NCBI GenBank assembly: GCA_007695295.1
Contig: REEB01000157.1
Span: 1 to 36,629 of the forward strand
DNA from: Puniceicoccaceae bacterium
GTDB lineage: Bacteria > Verrucomicrobiota > Verrucomicrobiia > Opitutales > Opitutaceae
Length of the DNA stretch: 36,629 nucleotides
Reading direction: 5' to 3'
Shown here one piece after another: positions 8,981 to 18,861 of the stretch. The stretch's first letter is position 1, and the number at the start of each line of letters is the position of its first letter. The position numbers were made by a program, and so were the translations under genes. The notes beneath the pieces were generated by a model that was not told the DNA's origin, did not search any database, and was given only the letters and a program-made list of their open reading frames with translations.

Positions 8981-9008
8981 GATGTAGCCGCCACCACCAG
9001 CGCGTCAA
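8981..9008 (-). promoter_or_regulatory. Likely sigma-70 promoter for tRNA-Phe
   Basis: On the minus strand, TTGACG (9003-9008) and TACATC (8981-8986) are spaced by 16 bases, close to the -35 and -10 consensus. Transcription would begin about 35 bases before the tRNA. The stretch after the -10 is G+C-rich, as is usual at stable-RNA promoters. A perfect hairpin (GGGAGCC-GGC-GGCTCCC) lies in the short leader at about 8950-8966. Confidence 0.5.
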
Positions 9009-9321
9009 CGCCTTTTCTCGCAGCGTTCCAGTCCCGTCCCGCATGCGGAAACAACCCCCGGTGAGCAGGCGTATGGCGAGAGAAGGCGACGCATCGTCCT
9101 CCATCGGCGGCGGTGGAAACCAGAACGTTGGAAATCCCCGGGGATGAGGCTGGCGGGCTTGCGAAGAAGCGTGTGGCGGAACAGGAATCCGCGTTCGCTC
9201 CACGGCTGGATTCAGAGGCCCGTTTCATAGACGGCCTCGGCCAAGGCTCCGAGTGACTGATCGAGGGCGGTGGCCGGAGAGGCCGGAGCCCTGGCGCTTC
9301 CTCCTTGGCAGGGGGGAATCC
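9009..9321. other. Spacer between tRNA promoter and the next gene
   Basis: About 310 bases without a convincing gene. Short open frames exist on both strands but none has family resemblance or a good start. The only site recognised is the GGGGGG run just before 9322, which probably serves the following gene. Confidence 0.4.
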
Positions 9322-10185
9322 GTGGACACCTTGGGGGTTTGCATGAAAGACGCCTCCGCCCGCCCAGCCGCTTCCCTCTCCGACAAAGGATTTGGTCCGG
9401 CCACGGTCCTCGAAAACCTGCGCCGTTTTCGCGCCCACGGGTTTACCCACTTGCATTTTTCCCACCAGTGGACCTCCCCGGATCCGCTTGGCGACGAAGC
9501 GCTCGCCCGTTGGCAGGCCGACCTTGAGGAGAGCGGCGTGGCCGTCCTGGATGTGCACGGATGCCACCCGAAGGACGTTCATCTGTGGTCTTCCGACGCT
9601 GCCGCGCGCGCGCGAGCGCTGGACCTGTTTCTGCACCGGCTCCGCGTGACCCGAGCCCTTGGTGGTGACGCGATGGTTTACCACGTGCCCACCCACATCG
9701 AGCCGACCAAGGAAGTGCTGGCGTGGTTTGTGGAAGGACTTCGTGAAGCGGAGCCATTGGCGCGGGAGCTCGGCCTCATTGTGGCCCTGGAGAACCACTA
9801 TCAGGCGGAGAACGACCGGCGGGCCCTGGCCCTCGCTTTTGAGACCTTTGCCGCTGACTACATCGGCTTCACCTTCGACCCGGGGCACGCTTTGATTTCC
9901 GGAAACTTCGAGTGGCTGCTGGCGAACTGCGCCGACCGCCTGCGGGTGCTGCATCTGAACGACAACGATGCCCGGCGCGACCACCACTGGAACCCCTATG
10001 ATCCCGCCGGGAAAGCCGATTGGACGCGCGTGGCGGACTTTCTCCGCGCAAGTCCGTACCGCAAGCCGCTGCAATTGGAGGTGAGTTGGAGAGCGGACCG
10101 CCATGGGACGCATGAAGCGTTTCTCACGGAAGCGCGCGTTGCCGTGCGGCGATTGTCTGCCGCGATCGGCGCCGTCGTCGGGTGA
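9322..10185 (+). CDS. Sugar phosphate isomerase/epimerase (xylose isomerase-like TIM barrel)
   Basis: A 287-residue TIM-barrel protein. Likely metal ligands are Glu157 (VALENHY), Asp186 and His189 (FDPGH), His211 (LHLND) and Glu253 (LEVSW), matching the AP_endonuc_2 pattern of Glu-Asp-His-Glu. The first strand is LGVCMK, so I place the start at GTG 9322, which has a purine-rich GGGGGG about 5 bases upstream; an ATG at 9343 would cut off that strand. It is unrelated in detail to the other barrel gene nearby but could act in the same pathway. Substrate unknown. Its TGA ends within a GTGA that also marks the possible left edge of a structured RNA. Confidence 0.82.
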   Translation: MDTLGVCMKDASARPAASLSDKGFGPATVLENLRRFRAHGFTHLHFSHQWTSPDPLGDEALARWQADLEESGVAVLDVHGCHPKDVHLWSSDAAARARALDLFLHRLRVTRALGGDAMVYHVPTHIEPTKEVLAWFVEGLREAEPLARELGLIVALENHYQAENDRRALALAFETFAADYIGFTFDPGHALISGNFEWLLANCADRLRVLHLNDNDARRDHHWNPYDPAGKADWTRVADFLRASPYRKPLQLEVSWRADRHGTHEAFLTEARVAVRRLSAAIGAVVG

Positions 10186-10400
10186 TTTCCGTTTGTAGTG
10201 CGGAGCCAGCCGGCCCGACGGGAACGGCGACCAAGTCGGGACGACTGTTCACGGGACCGAACCAGCTCCTGCTTTCCGGCCTTCAACCCTGGGGGGAGAT
10301 CATGGCCAGGCGCGACGAAGCCATAACCAAGGTCGCGGGGCGAAATGCAGGAGCTAAGCATCGCGTGAGACGAGGTGCGGTCACGTATCCCGGGCCTGGG
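10186..10400 (+). ncRNA. Candidate structured RNA, possibly a solo HEARO/omega-RNA-like element
   Basis: The gap holds several perfect complementary segments. AGCTCCTGC (10264-10272) pairs with GCAGGAGCT (10347-10355). CCCGAC (10214-10219) pairs with GTCGGG (10235-10240), and CGCGAC (10311-10316) with GTCGCG (10332-10337). ATGC at 10346-10349 could also pair with GCAT at 10358-10361, which would put the 10347-10355 arm in a loop and make a pseudoknot. The element begins immediately after a GTGA. From memory, HEARO RNAs (the omega RNA of IscB) are mobile, pseudoknotted and linked to ATGA/GTGA sites, and can occur without the nuclease gene. No IscB gene lies here. The structure is seen; the family assignment is inference. 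Confidence 0.33.
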
Positions 10401-10478
10401 CGCTGCTCAATGCCCGCTGGGTTGACCCGGTGGCGGTGGTGGCGGTGATTCGACTGAGGAAAGCCCTGCCCGGTCGGA

Positions 10479-11039
10479 TCAGCGGCGTTCGAGGTCGCAG
10501 GCGCCTCCGGGGCAGGCCGGCATGATTTCGGGACGGCGGACGATGCCGGCGCCGATCAAGCCCTGGTACATGAGGCAGCCGATGCAGATGCCGAAGGAGG
10601 TTTCCAGCCAAAGCAGGAGCAGGCAGACTCCGCAGATGGTGAGCGGCACAGGTCCGGTCATCCCGAGGATGAAAAGCACGACCATCATAACCGCGGTGAG
10701 GCCGAGCCCGAGGGACCAGGCGAAGCGCTTTTGGGCGGCCCCGCTGTAATCGGGGCGTTGGCGGGAGACGACGAAGCGGCCGAGGGCGTAGAAAGGGGCG
10801 AGTCTTGGGCTGAGGAAGACCCGCACGGCGAACTCGACGAAAAAGATCACCACCACCAGGGAGAGGATGGCGCGATTGCCGAGAAGGAAGGCGGGCACGA
10901 AGGCGATTGTGCCTGCCACCAGCATGAGCCCGGCGGCGGCGCGGGCGTCGCGCTCATTGAGCACGGGGTAGGGGGCGTCTTTCCCGTCGATCTGGAGGCC
11001 GGGAATGGTTTCACCGAAGGTGATGCGCTTTGTCGTCAT
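10479..11039 (-). CDS. DUF4395 family membrane protein
   Basis: A 186-residue integral membrane protein with four predicted membrane helices (about 34-53, 57-77, 107-128 and 130-148). The stretch FGICIGCLMY (149-158) contains a CxxC pair (Cys152, Cys155) and is the hallmark of DUF4395; a second cysteine pair (Cys176, Cys181) lies near the C-terminus. The family is of unknown function, and the paired cysteines suggest thiol or metal chemistry at the membrane. It begins at ATG 11039. The lipoprotein gene lies upstream on the same strand with a 91-base gap, so they may be co-transcribed. Confidence 0.85.
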   Translation of the reverse strand: MTTKRITFGETIPGLQIDGKDAPYPVLNERDARAAAGLMLVAGTIAFVPAFLLGNRAILSLVVVIFFVEFAVRVFLSPRLAPFYALGRFVVSRQRPDYSGAAQKRFAWSLGLGLTAVMMVVLFILGMTGPVPLTICGVCLLLLWLETSFGICIGCLMYQGLIGAGIVRRPEIMPACPGGACDLERR

Positions 11040-11130
11040 GGCGGTGCGAGCGGGGGAGCCGGGTGCGGATGGTCCTGGTCAGCGGTGCCGGCGGAGGCGG
11101 GGGGAAGCCGGAGATACGCGGAACTCCGGG

Positions 11131-11454
11131 TCAGGGCATGATGATGCCCTGGCGTTCGGCGGCATCGGCGGTGCGGGCGCGGATGCGTTCGAGGGTGGAT
11201 TCGATGGCACGGCGCTGGTCCTCGGTGGGGTTGGCGGCGGCGAGGCGCTGGAGAGCGGCGGCGGCGTCTTGGTAATTGCCTGCGCGGAGGGCTTGGACGG
11301 CTTGGTCGAGATGGGCCTGCTGGGCGTCGGTCGGTTGCGCAAAGGCCTGCTGGAGAGGGCGCGCGTCGACGGCACCGGATCCGGAATCGCCGCAGCCGGA
11401 GAACAGAACGAGGGTGAATGCGGCGGCGAGGAAAGAAGCGAGGATGGTTTTCAT
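11131..11454 (-). CDS. Small TPR-like lipoprotein
   Basis: A 107-residue predicted lipoprotein. The start at ATG 11454 gives a perfect lipoprotein signal: basic MK, hydrophobic core, then the lipobox FSGC with the lipidated Cys21, followed by a flexible GDSGSG linker. The mature part is two or three amphipathic helices (QAVQALRAGNYQDAAAALQRLAAANP) that look like a single TPR hairpin. Open frame extends upstream but without signal or similarity. Such lipoproteins are membrane-anchored in the periplasm. No specific function can be given. Confidence 0.8.
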   Translation of the reverse strand: MKTILASFLAAAFTLVLFSGCGDSGSGAVDARPLQQAFAQPTDAQQAHLDQAVQALRAGNYQDAAAALQRLAAANPTEDQRRAIESTLERIRARTADAAERQGIIMP

Positions 11455-11785
11455 GGTGGGCGGGTGGAGGGAAGAGTGACCAGAGTGAGGTGCGCCCGGT
11501 GCCGCCCGGCGAAGCAGCGGAAGCCGGATGCTGTGGGAAAAACCGATGGCGGCAGCAAATCGTCGGGGTGCGGGGAAGACAAGTCCGATCGGCGCAGGGG
11601 AGCGGGAGAGCGACCTGCGGAGGGCAAGCCGGCAGGACCGAGGATGCCGGCCGGAGGGCTGCACGGGTTTGGGTGCGGGTTCGGCCATCCCTGGTGCAGC
11701 GGCCAATAGTCCGCGCCGCGCTGTGGGCCATCGCCAGCCGTGACCGCACTTCCGGACCACGGTGGGATTCCTTGGTTGGCTGCGC
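11455..11785. other. Spacer without recognised gene
   Basis: This 331-base gap lies between the lipoprotein start and the end of the LON-domain gene. It must hold the lipoprotein promoter, but I find no clear -10/-35 pair. A frame open across it on the minus strand encodes a low-complexity Arg/Pro/Ser-rich product and is not believable as coding. Confidence 0.4.
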
Positions 11786-12451
11786 TCAGTTGGAGTCCAC
11801 TTCGTCGTCGGGGAGGCTGCCCTGGAGTTTGCGGCGGAGCTTGAGGTCGGCGAGTTGTCCGCGCAGCCACGAGAGAAGCAGCTCGGTGCGGCGGCCGGTT
11901 TCGAGCGTCTCGAGCAAGCGTTGCTTCAGCGATGGGTTGGAGCAGACCGCGAAAGCGGCGAGATCGCAGAAGACCGACGGGTTGCGGATTTTTTTCAGCG
12001 TCTCGGCGATGGCGGGCTCGAGGGGTTCGCCGAGCCGGTCGAGCTGGTTGAGGCAGGTTATGAGTCGCCGCCGGCCCTTGAGCAGATCTTCCGGTGGGCG
12101 GTCCTCGGTCGCATAAAGGGGTTGGACATCGACGAGGCGGTAGGGCTCCTCGCGGGCGATGCCAAGGATTTTGACCCGGATGAGGCCTTGCAGAAATAGG
12201 TGGGCGGTGCCGTCGGGATTCTGGTGGCTGAGACGGATGATGCCGGCGGTGCCGACAGGGCAGGGCAGTTCATCGTCCGATCCCTCGGGATCCTCGTTGA
12301 CGACGACAAAGATGCGTTCGCGCTTGAGCACCTCCTGGAGCATGGTGCGGTAGCGCGGCTCGAAGATGAAGAGCGGCAGAAAAGCGTGAGGAAAAAAGAC
12401 CGTATCCCGCAGGGTCATGACGGGCAGGCGGCCCGGTAAGAGGATTTCCAT
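11786..12451 (-). CDS. LON substrate-binding domain protein
   Basis: A 221-residue protein consisting of the N-terminal LON (PUA-like) domain plus its helical extension, without the ATPase or protease domains of Lon. The opening strand LPVMTLRDTVFFPHAFLPLFIFEPRYRTML is diagnostic, and HLFLQGLIRVKI continues the barrel. The start is ATG 12451, preceded by GGAG at a spacing of 6; an in-frame ATG 24 bases upstream is weaker. Free-standing LON-domain proteins occur in many bacteria and probably bind peptides or unfolded protein, but their function is unsettled. It diverges from dnaK, so a proteostasis link is possible but inferred. Confidence 0.88.
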   Translation of the reverse strand: MEILLPGRLPVMTLRDTVFFPHAFLPLFIFEPRYRTMLQEVLKRERIFVVVNEDPEGSDDELPCPVGTAGIIRLSHQNPDGTAHLFLQGLIRVKILGIAREEPYRLVDVQPLYATEDRPPEDLLKGRRRLITCLNQLDRLGEPLEPAIAETLKKIRNPSVFCDLAAFAVCSNPSLKQRLLETLETGRRTELLLSWLRGQLADLKLRRKLQGSLPDDEVDSN

Positions 12452-12810
12452 GGAGGTCTCCACAGCAGTTATCATGCAGTGCCACGGGGCGGGGCGCAAA
12501 CCCGCCCGTGTTATTCCCGGGCGCCATGCGGAGTGGCTTTTCGCCGGGTCGGCCGCTTGGGCGCGAATTGGTGCGGGCTGTCTTGACCGGCGGGGGGCGG
12601 CCGGATCGGCGTGGTCTCTCGGCTGGACCGAATCGAGTTGCGGAGTCCACTTGTCCGAAGCGCCCGGGTCCGTGGCTCTATGATGGTGGGTTTCGGTGGA
12701 ACCCGAGCTGGGACAGAGGTGCGCCACCGCCCCCGGAATGGCGGGACAAGTGTGCCAAAACGTCACCAAAAAAACCCGAAACCCGCCGGCCGGCATGGCC
12801 ATAAACCTGC
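12452..12810. other. Divergent spacer between LON-domain gene and dnaK
   Basis: About 360 bases with no credible gene. GGTGGGTTTCGG (12685-12696) is complementary to CCGAAACCCGCC (12776-12787), a 12-bp long-range stem with one G-T pair, and a GC-rich inverted repeat lies at 12483-12510. No CIRCE-type repeat (GCACTC-N9-GAGTGC) is visible. Confidence 0.4.
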
Positions 12811-12854
12811 AGTTGGTTTTTTAAACCACTAGTTATCAATAAGATAAGTATAAG
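12811..12854 (+). promoter_or_regulatory. AT-rich promoter/operator region of dnaK
   Basis: A 44-base AT-rich island in otherwise GC-rich sequence lies about 40 bases before dnaK. It contains two adjacent perfect inverted repeats: TGGTTT-TTT-AAACCA and TTATC-AATAA-GATAA. TTAAAC (12821-12826) and GATAAG (12843-12848), spaced 16 bases, could be a promoter; TATAAG at 12849 is another -10 candidate. Neither repeat resembles CIRCE. The same island could drive the divergent LON-domain gene. Confidence 0.4.
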
Positions 12855-12891
12855 GCCGCCACATCGGAACGCACCCTGCTGAAGGGTTGGC

Positions 12892-14844
12892 ATGAGTCGC
12901 GTACTTGGAATCGATCTTGGCACCACCAATTCCTGCATGGCAGTCATGGAGGGCGGGGAGCCCACTGTCATCCCGAATGCAGAAGGTGCCCGCACGACCC
13001 CCTCGGTGGTGGCGTTTACCAAAAGCGGGGAGCGTTTGGTCGGCCAGGCGGCCAAGCGCCAAGCCATCACCAACCCGCAGAACACCATTTTCTCCGCCAA
13101 GCGCCTGATCGGCCGCAAGTTCACCGAGGTGAAAGAGGAAGCGGCCAATTTGCCTTACAAAGTGATCGAAGGCGGCAACGGGGACGCCCGCATTGAGGTC
13201 AAACTCGGCGACAAGACGGAGTCCTTCGCCCCCGAGCAGATCAGCTCCTTCGTCCTGGCCAAGCTGAAGGCTGATGCCGAGTCCTACCTGGGCGAAAAGA
13301 TCACCCAAGCCGTCATCACTGTGCCGGCCTATTTCAACGACGCCCAGCGCCAGGCCACCAAAGACGCCGGCAAGATCGCCGGGCTGGAAGTGCTCCGCAT
13401 CATCAACGAGCCCACCGCGGCCTCCTTGGCCTATGGTCTCGACAAGAAGAAGGACGAGAAAATCGCCGTCTTCGACCTCGGTGGCGGAACTTACGACATT
13501 TCCATCCTCGAAATCGGCGATGGCGTCTTCGAGGTCAAGGCCACCAATGGCGACACTCACCTCGGTGGCGACAACTGGGACGAAACCATCATCAACTGGC
13601 TCGTCGAAGACTTCAAACGGGAGAGCGGCATCGATCTCCGGGGCGACCCGATGGCATTGCAGCGGCTCAAGGAGGAAGCGGAAAAGGCCAAGATCGCCCT
13701 TTCCTCCACCCAGACCTACGATATCAACCTGCCCTTTATCACCGCGGATGCCTCCGGCCCCAAGCACCTCAACGTGCAGCTCACCCGGGCCAAGCTGGAG
13801 CAGATCTGCGATCCGCTTTTCCAGCGTTGCGTGGGTCCTTTCAAGTCCTGCGTGAAGGATGCGGAGCTGGCCGCCTCCGACATCGACGAATTGGTCTTGG
13901 TCGGCGGCATGACCCGCATGCCCAAGGTGGTTGAAATCGCCCGCGGCCTCGTCGGCAAGGCCCCCCACCAAGGCGTCAACCCGGATGAAGTCGTGGCCAT
14001 CGGGGCCGCCATCCAAGGTGCGGTCCTCAAGGGCGACGTGCGCGATGTCCTGCTGCTCGACGTCACCCCGCTGACTCTGGCGATCGAAACCGCGGGCAAC
14101 ATCGCCACCCCGATGATCCCGCGCAACACCACCATTCCGACCCGCAAGACCAACGTTTTCTCCACCTTCTCGGACAACCAGCCCTCGGTCGAAATCAAGG
14201 TCCTCCAAGGCGAGCGTCCCATGTCGACCGACAACAAGATCCTCGGGACTTTCCATCTCGACGGGATTCCCCCCGCCCCGCGGGGTGTGCCGCAGATCGA
14301 GGTCACCTTCGACATCGACGCCAACGGCATCCTCAATGTCTCGGCCAAGGATCTGGGCACCGGCAAGGACAAGAAAATCACCATCACCAACTCCTCCGGC
14401 CTGAGCAAAGACGAGGTCGAAAAACTCACCAAGGAGGCCGAGGCCCATGCCGAGGAAGACCGCAGGCTGCGTGAGGCCGCCGAGCGCAAGAACCAGCTTG
14501 ATTCCACCATCTACCAGATGTCCAAGATGCTCGCGGAGGCCGGCGACAAGCTGCCCGCGGACAAGAAGCAGCCCATCGAAGACGCCCTCGCCGAGGCCCG
14601 CAAGGACTTCGAAAGCGGCGACGATGCCCGCATCAAGGCCTCCCTGGAAAAGCTCTCCAAGCTCGGCGCGGACCTCTACGCCGCGGCCGCGCAGGCCCAG
14701 GGTGCCCCCGGTGGCGATGCCTCCGGTCCCCAAGACGGCGGCGGCGGCCCCGGGCCGACCGGCTCCGGCGAAGGGCCCGCCAAGTCCTCCGATCCCAATG
14801 TCGTCGATGCCGACTTCGAAGTCGTCGACGACGACAAGAAGTGA
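12892..14844 (+). CDS. dnaK: Molecular chaperone DnaK (Hsp70)
   Basis: A 650-residue Hsp70. The nucleotide-binding domain shows IDLGTTNS (7-14), the catalytic Lys70, INEPTAA (171-177), the phosphate loop FDLGGGTYD (194-202) and [12 protein letters not shown] (335-346). The hydrophobic interdomain linker [10 protein letters not shown] lies at 385-394, followed by the substrate-binding beta domain, a helical lid, and a Gly/Pro-rich tail ending in acidic [14 protein letters not shown]. DnaK folds and protects cytosolic proteins in an ATP cycle with DnaJ and GrpE. The ATG at 12892 has AAGGG 5 bases upstream. Unusually, it is followed by groES and groEL on the same strand, while dnaJ and grpE are not adjacent. 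Confidence 0.98.
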   Translation: MSRVLGIDLGTTNSCMAVMEGGEPTVIPNAEGARTTPSVVAFTKSGERLVGQAAKRQAITNPQNTIFSAKRLIGRKFTEVKEEAANLPYKVIEGGNGDARIEVKLGDKTESFAPEQISSFVLAKLKADAESYLGEKITQAVITVPAYFNDAQRQATKDAGKIAGLEVLRIINEPTAASLAYGLDKKKDEKIAVFDLGGGTYDISILEIGDGVFEVKATNGDTHLGGDNWDETIINWLVEDFKRESGIDLRGDPMALQRLKEEAEKAKIALSSTQTYDINLPFITADASGPKHLNVQLTRAKLEQICDPLFQRCVGPFKSCVKDAELAASDIDELVLVGGMTRMPKVVEIARGLVGKAPHQGVNPDEVVAIGAAIQGAVLKGDVRDVLLLDVTPLTLAIETAGNIATPMIPRNTTIPTRKTNVFSTFSDNQPSVEIKVLQGERPMSTDNKILGTFHLDGIPPAPRGVPQIEVTFDIDANGILNVSAKDLGTGKDKKITITNSSGLSKDEVEKLTKEAEAHAEEDRRLREAAERKNQLDSTIYQMSKMLAEAGDKLPADKKQPIEDALAEARKDFESGDDARIKASLEKLSKLGADLYAAAAQAQGAPGGDASGPQDGGGGPGPTGSGEGPAKSSDPNVVDADFEVVDDDKK

Positions 14845-14906
14845 ACCCGTCCGCCCCATCTTTCCGAACAAACCCTAACCTTGTTCCAACCACATAAAAT
14901 ACAACT

Positions 14907-15212
14907 ATGAGCGCATCAACCAGCGTTAAGATCAAACCGATCGGTGACCGGGTCCTCGTCAAGCATGTCGAGGAGTCCGAGCAGGTCCGTGGAGGTATCA
15001 TCATTCCGGATACCGCCAAAGAAAAGCCCCAGGAGGCCGAGGTCATCGCCCTCGGCACCGGCAAGAAAGACGATTCCGGCAAAGTCCAGGAATTTGAAGT
15101 CAAAGTCGGTGACCGCGTCCTGATCAGCAAATACGGCGGGACCGAGGTCAAGCTCGACGATCAGAAGTATCTGCTCGTCCGCGAGGATGACATCCTCGGC
15201 GTCATTGCCTGA
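14907..15212 (+). CDS. groES: Co-chaperonin GroES (Hsp10)
   Basis: A 101-residue Hsp10. [12 protein letters not shown] is the first strand and [19 protein letters not shown] covers the mobile loop that docks on Gro[16 protein letters not shown] and the closing EDDILGVIA follow. The heptameric lid caps the GroEL chamber. It starts 62 bases after the dnaK stop and 31 bases before groEL. The leader just before the ATG is A-rich (ACATAAAATACAACT) and has no Shine-Dalgarno sequence, unlike dnaK. Confidence 0.98.
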   Translation: MSASTSVKIKPIGDRVLVKHVEESEQVRGGIIIPDTAKEKPQEAEVIALGTGKKDDSGKVQEFEVKVGDRVLISKYGGTEVKLDDQKYLLVREDDILGVIA

Positions 15213-15243
15213 ACGACTCACTCATTAACTGATTCAACACACC

Positions 15244-16887
<1,644 letters not shown>

Positions 16888-16922
16888 GTCCGGTCTCCCG
16901 CACCCCGCCATCATCCCTTGCG

Positions 16923-16951
16923 GCGCCCCTCTCCGGAGGGGCGCTTTTTTT
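16923..16951 (+). terminator. Strong intrinsic terminator after groEL
   Basis: GCGCCCCTC (16923-16931) and GAGGGGCGC (16936-16944) form a perfect 9-bp stem with a TCCG tetraloop, followed directly by seven T residues. A second perfect hairpin without a T-run (GGCGGAG-CAA-CTCCGCC) lies at 16960-16976. Confidence 0.92.
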
Positions 16952-17031
16952 GGTGCGTCGGCGGAGCAACTCCGCCATTGCCCCCATCCGCGCGGGCGGC
17001 ATCGTGCCGGTCAGTTTTCCCGGCCTTCGTC

Positions 17032-17811
17032 ATGGACATCATTTTTCTCGGCACCGGCACCTCCCAGGGCGTTCCCATGATCGCCTGCGACTGCCCGGTC
17101 TGCGCCTCCTCCGATCCGCGCAACCGGCGGTCCCGGACCAGCGTACATGTGGTCATGGACGGCCTACACGTCCAAGTGGATGTCGCCCCCGAGTTTCGGC
17201 TGCAGTGTATTGAAAACCGAATATCTCGGGTGGACATGGTCCTTTTGACCCATGGCCATGCCGACCACATTATGGGGATGGACGATCTCCGGCGCTACTG
17301 TGACCTGCGCCGCGGGGAGGCCCTGCCGGTCTTTACAACCGAAGAGGGCGCCGAACGGGTCCGGGCCATTTACCCCTACGCCATCAGTGACCGACCCACC
17401 GTACCGGGCTACCCCGCATTCAAAGTCCTGCCGATGCCGGCGGAACTGGAATTGGAGCAGGGCCGGATCTTCTCGACGCGGCTGCCGCACGGGCGGATCG
17501 AGGTGCTGGGGTTGGTTTTCGAGGAGCGCTCCAGCGGGCGGCGTTTAGCTTACTATACTGATTGCAAGGCGGTGGGCCCGGAGCAGCGGGAGCTGGCCCG
17601 GGGGGCGGATGTGATCGTGCTCGATGGTCTGCGCCCCGAACCGCACCCCACCCACATGTCGATCGGCGAGGCGGTGGAGGTGGCGGCCGATTTGAAAGGC
17701 GGCCGCACTCTGCTGACCCACCTGACCCACGCGGTGGATCACGAAACCGCCTCGGCCGGCTTGCCCGCCGGGGTCGAATTCGCCACCGACGGGCTCCGGA
17801 TCCGACTTTAA
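17032..17811 (+). CDS. PhnP-like metallo-beta-lactamase fold hydrolase
   Basis: A 259-residue MBL-fold hydrolase. It opens with FLGTGTSQGVPMI followed by a cysteine cluster (DCPVC, then SSDPRNRR), the pattern of PhnP-type phosphodiesterases. The metal-binding HGHADH motif is at 74-79, and TDCK and a THLTH stretch supply further ligands near the C-terminus. Relatives hydrolyse cyclic phosphates or phosphodiesters; PhnP itself acts on ribose 1,2-cyclic phosphate. No phn gene is nearby, so the substrate is open. I chose ATG 17032 because it begins exactly at the first conserved strand; the frame stays open upstream only through the terminator. Confidence 0.88.
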   Translation: MDIIFLGTGTSQGVPMIACDCPVCASSDPRNRRSRTSVHVVMDGLHVQVDVAPEFRLQCIENRISRVDMVLLTHGHADHIMGMDDLRRYCDLRRGEALPVFTTEEGAERVRAIYPYAISDRPTVPGYPAFKVLPMPAELELEQGRIFSTRLPHGRIEVLGLVFEERSSGRRLAYYTDCKAVGPEQRELARGADVIVLDGLRPEPHPTHMSIGEAVEVAADLKGGRTLLTHLTHAVDHETASAGLPAGVEFATDGLRIRL

Positions 17812-17820
17812 GTGGCCGGC

Positions 17821-18732
17821 TCAACCGGACTCTGCGGAAGTCGCACCGCGGACCGGGATGAGGATGTCCAGTTCGCTTTGCGGATGTTCGCCCTTGAAGC
17901 GCTCATCGTAGCGTTCGAGGTCGATGCCGCCCGAGTGGACGAGACCGGAGCGGGGCAGGGCGGAGCCGTAGATCTGCGTCATGGTTTCTCCAATACGGCT
18001 GATCGGACCGCGGTGGGTGAAGACGGCGTACGTCGAGGCCGGCACGGACCAGCGCACCATGCCGGCGGGCACGGGGGCGTCTTCCGATGCAGGCCGGCCG
18101 GCAAGGTAGAGAAACTCGTCGTCACTTTGTTTCTCATCCGGGGGCAGGCAGCGACAGGCCCCGTAAGAGACACCTTCCGGTCCGGCCGGGGTGATTTCTC
18201 CGGCGCGGGCGATAAAGCGGTCCCAGAGAGCGGGAATCACTTCCATATTGTTGGAGTCTGCTGAAGCGGCGGAGATGAAACGCGTCTCCAGGCCGATGAG
18301 GTGGAGCGCGGGCAGGGTGGTGGTGTTTGGTTTCATGATGGTGGATGGAAGAAGGCGAAGGGCCGCGGGGTCGAGAGGCGGGCGGGTGCGGATGCGGTCG
18401 ATCCGCCGAAGCCTGCGCCAAGCCGACGGGGTGAGGCCGAAAGCGGCGACGAAGGCCCGGGTGAAGGCTTCGTGGGAATCGAAGCGAAACCGGATGGCGG
18501 CATCGAGAACGCGGCAGGCCGGATCTTGTCGGAGCAGGAAGGCGGCCTCGGTCAGCCGGCGGCGGCGGATGTAGCGCCCGACGGGCTCGCCAGCCAGTGC
18601 AGTAAAGGTGCGCTGGAAGTGCCAGAAGGAAAGGCCCGCCGTCCGCGCCAGATCGGTGCCGTCGATCGGGTCCTCGAGGTGGTCTTCGATGGTCTGAAGG
18701 GCGCGGCGGATGGATTGGAGGAGGTGTTCCAT
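17821..18732 (-). CDS. AraC family transcriptional regulator with GyrI-like domain
   Basis: A 303-residue regulator. Residues about 5-105 form an AraC-type double helix-turn-helix (GLSFWHFQRTFTALAGEPVGRYIRRRRL, then a second helix pair around DSHEAFTRAFVAAFG). The C-terminal half (about 145-300) matches the GyrI-like effector-binding domain, with VIPALWDRFIARAG and a closing LDILIPV strand. Such fusions usually sense small hydrophobic compounds and activate detoxification or efflux genes. Start is ATG 18732; an ATG 39 bases upstream is possible. The sequence ahead of it is AT-rich, consistent with a promoter. It converges with the metallo-hydrolase gene, leaving 9 bases between stops. Its target is not evident here. 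Confidence 0.88.
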   Translation of the reverse strand: MEHLLQSIRRALQTIEDHLEDPIDGTDLARTAGLSFWHFQRTFTALAGEPVGRYIRRRRLTEAAFLLRQDPACRVLDAAIRFRFDSHEAFTRAFVAAFGLTPSAWRRLRRIDRIRTRPPLDPAALRLLPSTIMKPNTTTLPALHLIGLETRFISAASADSNNMEVIPALWDRFIARAGEITPAGPEGVSYGACRCLPPDEKQSDDEFLYLAGRPASEDAPVPAGMVRWSVPASTYAVFTHRGPISRIGETMTQIYGSALPRSGLVHSGGIDLERYDERFKGEHPQSELDILIPVRGATSAESG

Positions 18733-18861
18733 GAAGGATGCCGAGCTTACCGGATTGGCGGTGGTTGGCATTTGATATTTTGTGCGAAAATGCGCGGGGG
18801 TGTGCCGGGAGCTGCTTGCGGTTGACCGGCGGCGGACGAGGCCGTTGATTGTGGCCCCTTG

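Noticed and set aside
10452-10470. RNase P RNA suggested by GAGGAAAG
   Set aside because: Only this short match occurs; the remaining conserved core is absent and the area runs into the DUF4395 gene.
12452-12891. A CIRCE operator before dnaK
   Set aside because: No GCACTC-N9-GAGTGC-like repeat is present; the inverted repeats found there have different sequence and spacing.
12829-14871. A long minus-strand open frame opposite dnaK (680 codons)
   Set aside because: It is the antisense shadow of a certain gene in GC-rich sequence; the Gly/Asp/Val-rich product has no family resemblance.
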